Shown: one piece after another, positions 51,060 to 64,000 of the stretch | Layout: each line of letters begins with the position of its first letter | How positions within the stretch are numbered: the first letter of the stretch is position 1 | DNA from: Micromonospora echinospora | GTDB lineage: Bacteria; Actinomycetota; Actinomycetes; Mycobacteriales; Micromonosporaceae | Direction: 5' to 3' | NCBI RefSeq assembly: GCF_014203425.1 | Contig: NZ_JACHJC010000001.1 | Span: forward strand, 5,234,001 to 5,298,000 | Length of the DNA stretch: 64,000 nt | Translations under genes and position numbers: made by a program | Notes under the pieces: model-generated | Seen by the model: only the letters and a program-made list of their open reading frames with translations | What the model was told of the DNA's origin: nothing | The model's database searches: none

Positions 51060-52622
51060 TCAGCCGCGCCGGATCTGCCGGCGCAGATCCTCGACGAGCG
51101 CGGGCACAACGGCCGGGTCGGCGGCGGTGCCGAAGACGTAGAAGTCGGGCCGGACGAGCACCGCCACCGCGTCGTACCGCTTGAGGTGGGGCAGGTACAC
51201 GTCGTCGAGGTCGAAGGCGGTCGGCGCGGCGCCGGATCCGGGTACGGGCGCGCCGGCGGGAACGATCCGGACGACCCGCGTGCCGAGCGCGTCCAGGAAG
51301 GCCCGGGCGTCGGCGTCGAGCAGGTCGTCGGGGTCCTCGGCGCAAAGCAGGACGAAGCCGGTGCCGACGACCTCGTCGAAGAGCCCGGCGCGGCCGTCGA
51401 CCTCGACGCGGCCCTGCGGCATCGGGGCGCCGGCGGCCTCGCAGCCGCTGTGCAGGATCCCGCCGGACAGGGGCTCCAGCAGGGACCGGGTGCGCGGGCG
51501 GGCGGTACGCCGGCGCAGCTCGGCGAGCATCGCGGCGTCGCGGCCGGCCGCGGCGGCGCGGTCGGTCTCGCAGATCACCGTGCCCGAGTCCATGGACATC
51601 CGGATGGCGTGCTGCACGTGCGCGCAGCGCTCCTCCTGGTAGGTGTCCAGCAGGGCCTCGTCGGCGAGGCCGCGGTGCACCAGGTCGAGCTTCCAGGCGA
51701 GGTTGAGGGCGTCGCGGAAGCCCGAACTCATCCCCTGCCCCATGAACGGCGGCATCACGTGCGCCGCGTCGCCGGCGAGCAGGATCCGCCCGGAACGCCA
51801 GCGCCCGGCCGAGCATGCCTGGGTGGTGTAGACGCCGTACCGCTCCAGGGTGGCGTTGTCGGGGGTGATGTCGAAGAGGCCGAGCAGCCGCCACACGCTG
51901 GCGGCGCTCTCGAACTCCTCGCGGCTCTCCCCCGGCACCCGCATGAACTCCCACCGCCGGTGCCCCGGGCCGGCCGACACGGCCGTGCGGGGCCGCGCCG
52001 GGTCGCAGACCTGCAGGTTGTTCGGCTTGAACTCGCGGGCCTCGTGCGGGACCACGTCGCAGACCAGCCAGTCGTACGTGAAGCCGAGGTCGGTGACGCC
52101 GCTGCCCAGGTGCTCCCGCACGAAGCTGTTGGCCCCGTCGCAGCCGATGACCCAGCGGGCCGCGCGGACCTCCTCGCCGTCCGGGCCGGCGATGGTCACC
52201 TCGACCCGGTCGTCGTGCTCGACCAGGCCCGTCACCTGGTACGGGCGCAGCACCGTGACACCCGGCAGCTCCGCGCCCCGCTCGGCGAGCAGCGCCTCCA
52301 GTCCCGGCTGGTAGAACGAGACCGAGTCGGGCCAGCCCATCGGGCCGTCGCCGGTGACCTTGACGTGCAGCAGGGTCCGGCCGAAGCCGTTCTTGAAGGT
52401 GTACTCGCCGGACGACTCCACCACCGGCCCGAGGCGGTCGGCGACGCCGGCGGCGGCCAGGACACGGCTCGCCTCCCCGTCGTACGACACCGCGCGGGGG
52501 AAGTTGTACGGAGTGGCCCACCGCTCGACCGCCGTGACGGTGAGCCCTCGCTGCGCCAGCAGGATCGTGAGCATCTCACCGACGGGGCCGTAGCCCACGA
52601 TCAGGACGTCGGTCGTCAGCAT
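51060..52622 (-). CDS. FAD-dependent aromatic-ring-type monooxygenase (520 aa)
   Basis: Class A flavoprotein hydroxylase of the PHBH / 3-(3-hydroxyphenyl)propionate hydroxylase type. FAD-binding GYGPVG (10-15) with the ribose acid near 33; NAD(P)H/FAD motif VIGCDGANS (158-166); second FAD motif GDAAHVMPP (284-292) followed by GQGMSSG. No membrane segment. Start ATG at 52622 with GAGGAA upstream; it lies 70 nt after the PKS-D stop and 29 nt before the methyltransferase, as one unit. Relatives in polyketide loci hydroxylate phenolic or quinone-forming rings or do Baeyer-Villiger-like oxidations. Paired with a methyltransferase, it might hydroxylate a position then methylated. Which part of the product it acts on is inference. 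Confidence 0.93.
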   Translation of the reverse strand: MLTTDVLIVGYGPVGEMLTILLAQRGLTVTAVERWATPYNFPRAVSYDGEASRVLAAAGVADRLGPVVESSGEYTFKNGFGRTLLHVKVTGDGPMGWPDSVSFYQPGLEALLAERGAELPGVTVLRPYQVTGLVEHDDRVEVTIAGPDGEEVRAARWVIGCDGANSFVREHLGSGVTDLGFTYDWLVCDVVPHEAREFKPNNLQVCDPARPRTAVSAGPGHRRWEFMRVPGESREEFESAASVWRLLGLFDITPDNATLERYGVYTTQACSAGRWRSGRILLAGDAAHVMPPFMGQGMSSGFRDALNLAWKLDLVHRGLADEALLDTYQEERCAHVQHAIRMSMDSGTVICETDRAAAAGRDAAMLAELRRRTARPRTRSLLEPLSGGILHSGCEAAGAPMPQGRVEVDGRAGLFDEVVGTGFVLLCAEDPDDLLDADARAFLDALGTRVVRIVPAGAPVPGSGAAPTAFDLDDVYLPHLKRYDAVAVLVRPDFYVFGTAADPAVVPALVEDLRRQIRRG

Positions 52623-52692
52623 CGGTATCGGTTCCTCAGAGGTCGGTCGGACACAGGGTCGGCTTGCGGCGTGCGGGGCGGCCGGACGGCCA

Positions 52693-64000
<11,308 letters not shown>

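Noticed and set aside
51031..52521. Extension of the methyltransferase frame upstream to give a 792-codon protein
   Set aside because: The extra part overlaps the monooxygenase in another frame and is low-complexity. The ATG at 51030 has a strong Shine-Dalgarno and begins the methyltransferase homology.

Overview
The window is a stretch of a very large modular type I polyketide synthase (PKS) locus from a high-G+C actinomycete. The codon use (third position G/C almost everywhere), the docking-domain types and the promoter style fit Micromonosporaceae or Streptomycetaceae; the sequence alone does not fix the genus. I see no tRNA, rRNA, CRISPR array, insertion sequence or transposase.

Layout, right to left, which is the direction of transcription for all PKS genes. 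PKS-D (52693 to beyond 64000, 5' end outside the window) has a malonyl module with a dead dehydratase and a methylmalonyl, fully reducing module. It is followed by a flavoprotein monooxygenase (51060-52622) and a SAM methyltransferase (50143-51030). A perfect hairpin separates these from a convergent type II thioesterase (49311-50072, + strand). PKS-C (43461-49022, one module) diverges from the thioesterase and runs into PKS-B (24148-43416, four modules), which ends at another hairpin. A calcineurin-type metallophosphoesterase (23054-23902) with its own promoter sits between PKS-B and PKS-A (163-22728, four modules). The first 46 codons of a fifth PKS gene, PKS-E, occupy 1-139.

Docking sequences and gene order agree on a chain D to C to B to A to E. 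The eleven modules visible (one with a truncated ketosynthase) predict, in order: hydroxyl; saturated with methyl branch; alkene; alkene; hydroxyl (B-type KR); hydroxyl (A-type); hydroxyl (A-type); saturated methylene; saturated with a branch from an unusual acyltransferase; alkene; hydroxyl (A-type). That is 22 backbone carbons here, with more on both sides, so the product is a large, probably macrocyclic polyketide. No loading module or chain-terminating thioesterase lies in the window. The monooxygenase and methyltransferase are probably tailoring or starter-unit enzymes, and the type II thioesterase an editing enzyme.

Two features stand out. First, all four promoters that can be placed (PKS-A, phosphoesterase, PKS-C, thioesterase) carry the same box, TAGGGGT, 21 or 22 nt upstream of a TAnnnT -10 hexamer, so the box overlaps the -35. 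This looks like the operator of one pathway activator that I cannot see here. Second, PKS-B and PKS-C are mosaics: stretches of identical DNA (about 1 kb of KR, 843 bp of AT, 185 bp shared between two genes) lie in patches with G/T-rich sense-strand composition unlike the rest, which suggests recent recombination or gene conversion between modules.
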